A DNA stretch of 7,532 nucleotides from Acidobacteriota bacterium (GTDB lineage: Bacteria; Acidobacteriota; Terriglobia; UBA7540): NCBI GenBank assembly GCA_021789565.1, contig JAJYJL010000354.1, positions 1-7,532 of the forward strand, in the 5' to 3' direction. The position numbers and the translations under genes are program-made. Below are positions 5,579 to 7,532 of this stretch, piece by piece. How positions within the stretch are numbered: position 1 is the stretch's first letter; each line of letters begins with the position of its first letter. Under the pieces are notes generated by a model that worked only from the letters and a program-made list of their open reading frames with translations, made no database searches and was not told where the DNA came from.

Positions 5579-6706
5579 TTATTCCCCGGCCGCAACCTTG
5601 GTTTCCGGCACTTCATTAGGGCCGGCCTGTTGCAGGTCCTTATAAAGCCGGCCCGCAATTTCAGCGGCGTGCGGGCCGTACATCTGCCTGCCGCCCCGCA
5701 GGAGCACCACCACCACGTAAGGCGGCCGCGCGTCCGAGTAGGAAAGAAACCATCCCAGCCTCGCGCCGTCTTCACTGCAGGTTCCCGTCTTTCCCATGAT
5801 CTGCAGGGCGCCGTCGCTGGCCTGGCGGGCCGTGCCATAGCTGACCGCAGCCGCCATGCCTGCTCTCACGTCCGGAATTTCCGTTTGCAGGTCGGTCAGC
5901 CGGCGCCGGACCCTCGGCTTGAAGTTCTCCAGTTGCTCCCGGGTGCGGGGGTATTGCAGGTAGTAAAGGGTTCCGCCGTTGGCCATGGCTGAAGCGACGG
6001 CGGCCCATTGCAGGGGCGTCACTTCAATCCCTTTGCCCAGATAGGCCAGATATCCCACCTCTCCATCGGCGGGCGCGGTAGTTGGGAATTCGCCGGGCTG
6101 GTCCCCCGGAATCTCCCAGCCGGCTTTCTGCCCCAGGCCGAATTCATGGGCGTAGCGGGCCAGCAGAGGGAAGCCAACCATCCTTCCGAGCTTGTAGAAG
6201 AATTCGTTGTTGGAATGCGCCAGCGCGTCGGTCAGATCCATCGTCCGGCGGCGGCCAACGTAAAGTTTTGTTCGCGGCGTAATGATGCCGTGTTTCAATG
6301 CGGCAAGCGCGACAATGGGTTTGAAAGTGGAGCAGGGCCGGAAAGCCCCGCTGAAGGCCAGTTTCTGGTTAACGACGGTCAGGACCCGCCCGTCGTTCGG
6401 GTCAACCACCACGACGCTTCCGTTCAGGTTTCCCAGCGCCTGCAAGGCGACCTGGCGCACGGCCAAATCCTCGCCTTCCGTGTTGTCGCCAAGGCCGGGA
6501 TCAGGGTCGTAGGAACTGACCCGCCAGGGGCTCCAGTGCCTGAGCACCCGCCGTCGCCTCGAGTGGCGGACCCGCCGGGTGCGGGTGCGCCGGGCAACCG
6601 CCGGCAACGGCGCCGCCAGCATCTGCGGGAGCGTTCCCCTGGGAAGAAGATCCAATCCCATCAATCCGATCAGGGCCAAAGCCAGTACAATGAGTGTCTT
6701 CTTCAA
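5579..6706 (-). CDS. Small penicillin-binding transpeptidase-domain protein
   Basis: The 375-residue protein carries a penicillin-binding transpeptidase domain that would cross-link peptidoglycan peptides (or act as a related D,D-acyltransferase) in the periplasm. The three active-site motifs are in order: CSTFKP with S126-x-x-K129, SNN at 165-167, and KTGT at 306-309. An N-terminal membrane segment or signal peptide (KK then residues 4-19) leads into an Arg-rich linker (39-62), then the domain from about 95 onward. It lacks both the large N-terminal dimerisation domain of class B PBPs and a glycosyltransferase domain, so it is much shorter than FtsI or PBP2. The start codon is TTG: an in-frame stop lies three codons upstream, and the predicted signal sequence begins exactly there. 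It is read toward cysH and away from recA. Its biological partner is unknown. Confidence 0.88.
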   Translation of the reverse strand: MKKTLIVLALALIGLMGLDLLPRGTLPQMLAAPLPAVARRTRTRRVRHSRRRRVLRHWSPWRVSSYDPDPGLGDNTEGEDLAVRQVALQALGNLNGSVVVVDPNDGRVLTVVNQKLAFSGAFRPCSTFKPIVALAALKHGIITPRTKLYVGRRRTMDLTDALAHSNNEFFYKLGRMVGFPLLARYAHEFGLGQKAGWEIPGDQPGEFPTTAPADGEVGYLAYLGKGIEVTPLQWAAVASAMANGGTLYYLQYPRTREQLENFKPRVRRRLTDLQTEIPDVRAGMAAAVSYGTARQASDGALQIMGKTGTCSEDGARLGWFLSYSDARPPYVVVVLLRGGRQMYGPHAAEIAGRLYKDLQQAGPNEVPETKVAAGE

Positions 6707-6718
6707 GGCAGGTCAGGT

Positions 6719-6724
6719 CTCCTC
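6719..6724 (-). promoter_or_regulatory. Ribosome-binding site for the TTG-initiated PBP gene
   Basis: On the - strand this reads GAGGAG, 12 bases before the TTG at 6706-6704. The spacing is longer than ideal. It is the only Shine-Dalgarno-like sequence near the start, and an in-frame TGA at 6715-6713 rules out any start further upstream. The 130-base gap up to recA shows no convincing terminator hairpin. Confidence 0.5.
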
Positions 6725-6836
6725 ACGCATCTTTCAGCAAGCACGGCTGTCTCCCCCTGGCGGCCCGGACGCACCGTCTACTGATTCTATCGACAACTCT
6801 CTGGGTTACTGAAACTGGATCCGCTTACGGGTTCGA

Positions 6837-7532
<696 letters not shown>

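Noticed and set aside
4594..5838. Long 414-codon open frame on the - strand across cysH and the repeat
   Set aside because: It is antisense to cysH and the 5424-5512 repeat, including the well-known spurious CHSDPAERERNP translation, and overlaps the 3' end of the PBP gene.
6008..6784. 258-codon open frame on the + strand opposite the PBP gene
   Set aside because: The opposite strand carries an intact transpeptidase with SxxK, SxN and KTGT. The + strand frame is a shadow.
6784..6789. TAGAAT on the - strand as a -10 box for the PBP gene
   Set aside because: No acceptable -35 hexamer lies 16-18 bases upstream, so I do not call a promoter.

Overview
This 7.5-kb window looks like chromosomal DNA of a GC-rich free-living bacterium, most likely an Acidobacteriota member. 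That assignment is an inference. It rests on the RecA sequence style ([30 protein letters not shown]) and on intergenic clusters of short palindromes of the kind I associate with acidobacterial genomes. There is no sign of phage, plasmid or CRISPR.

Layout, left to right. (1) Bases 1-161 hold the C-terminal end of an unidentified protein on the + strand. (2) Bases 162-490 are non-coding and hold a compact cluster of palindromes (211-369) bounded by a perfect 13-bp inverted repeat, plus a GC-rich hairpin just before the next gene. (3) Bases 491-2276 hold an adenosine-deaminase-family nucleoside deaminase followed 46 bases later by a HAD-family phosphatase. (4) Bases 2277-2625 form a regulatory leader. 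(5) Bases 2626-5358 hold an assimilatory sulfate operon: sat (ATP sulfurylase), a TauE/SafE-type (TSUP) permease and cysH (APS-type reductase). (6) Bases 5359-5578 lie between convergent genes and are filled with palindromic repeat sequence. (7) On the - strand are a small secreted or membrane-anchored penicillin-binding transpeptidase with a TTG start (5579-6706) and the 3' two-thirds of recA (6837-7532).

The most interesting part is the leader in front of sat. A near-perfect sigma-70 promoter (TTGACA, 17 bp, TAGAAT) is followed by a short ORF that encodes MCMCCCTC, five Cys codons within seven, all TGT. After it comes a 13-bp-stem intrinsic terminator placed before sat. The last codons of the short ORF can pair with the 5' arm of the terminator through a competing 13-bp antiterminator stem. 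This is the geometry of classical ribosome-mediated attenuation. When charged tRNA-Cys is scarce, ribosomes stall on the TGT run, the antiterminator forms and sat-TSUP-cysH is transcribed. When cysteine is plentiful, the ribosome runs to the stop codon, the terminator folds and the operon is off. The end product of the pathway would thus control its own synthesis through translation of its codons.

The operon genes fit together. The permease probably moves sulfate or another sulfur oxyanion, Sat makes adenylyl sulfate (APS), and the Fe-S CysH reduces APS to sulfite. No cysC kinase or sulfite reductase is in the window. The remaining genes (nucleoside deaminase, HAD phosphatase, PBP, recA) are ordinary housekeeping genes with some unusual details noted below.
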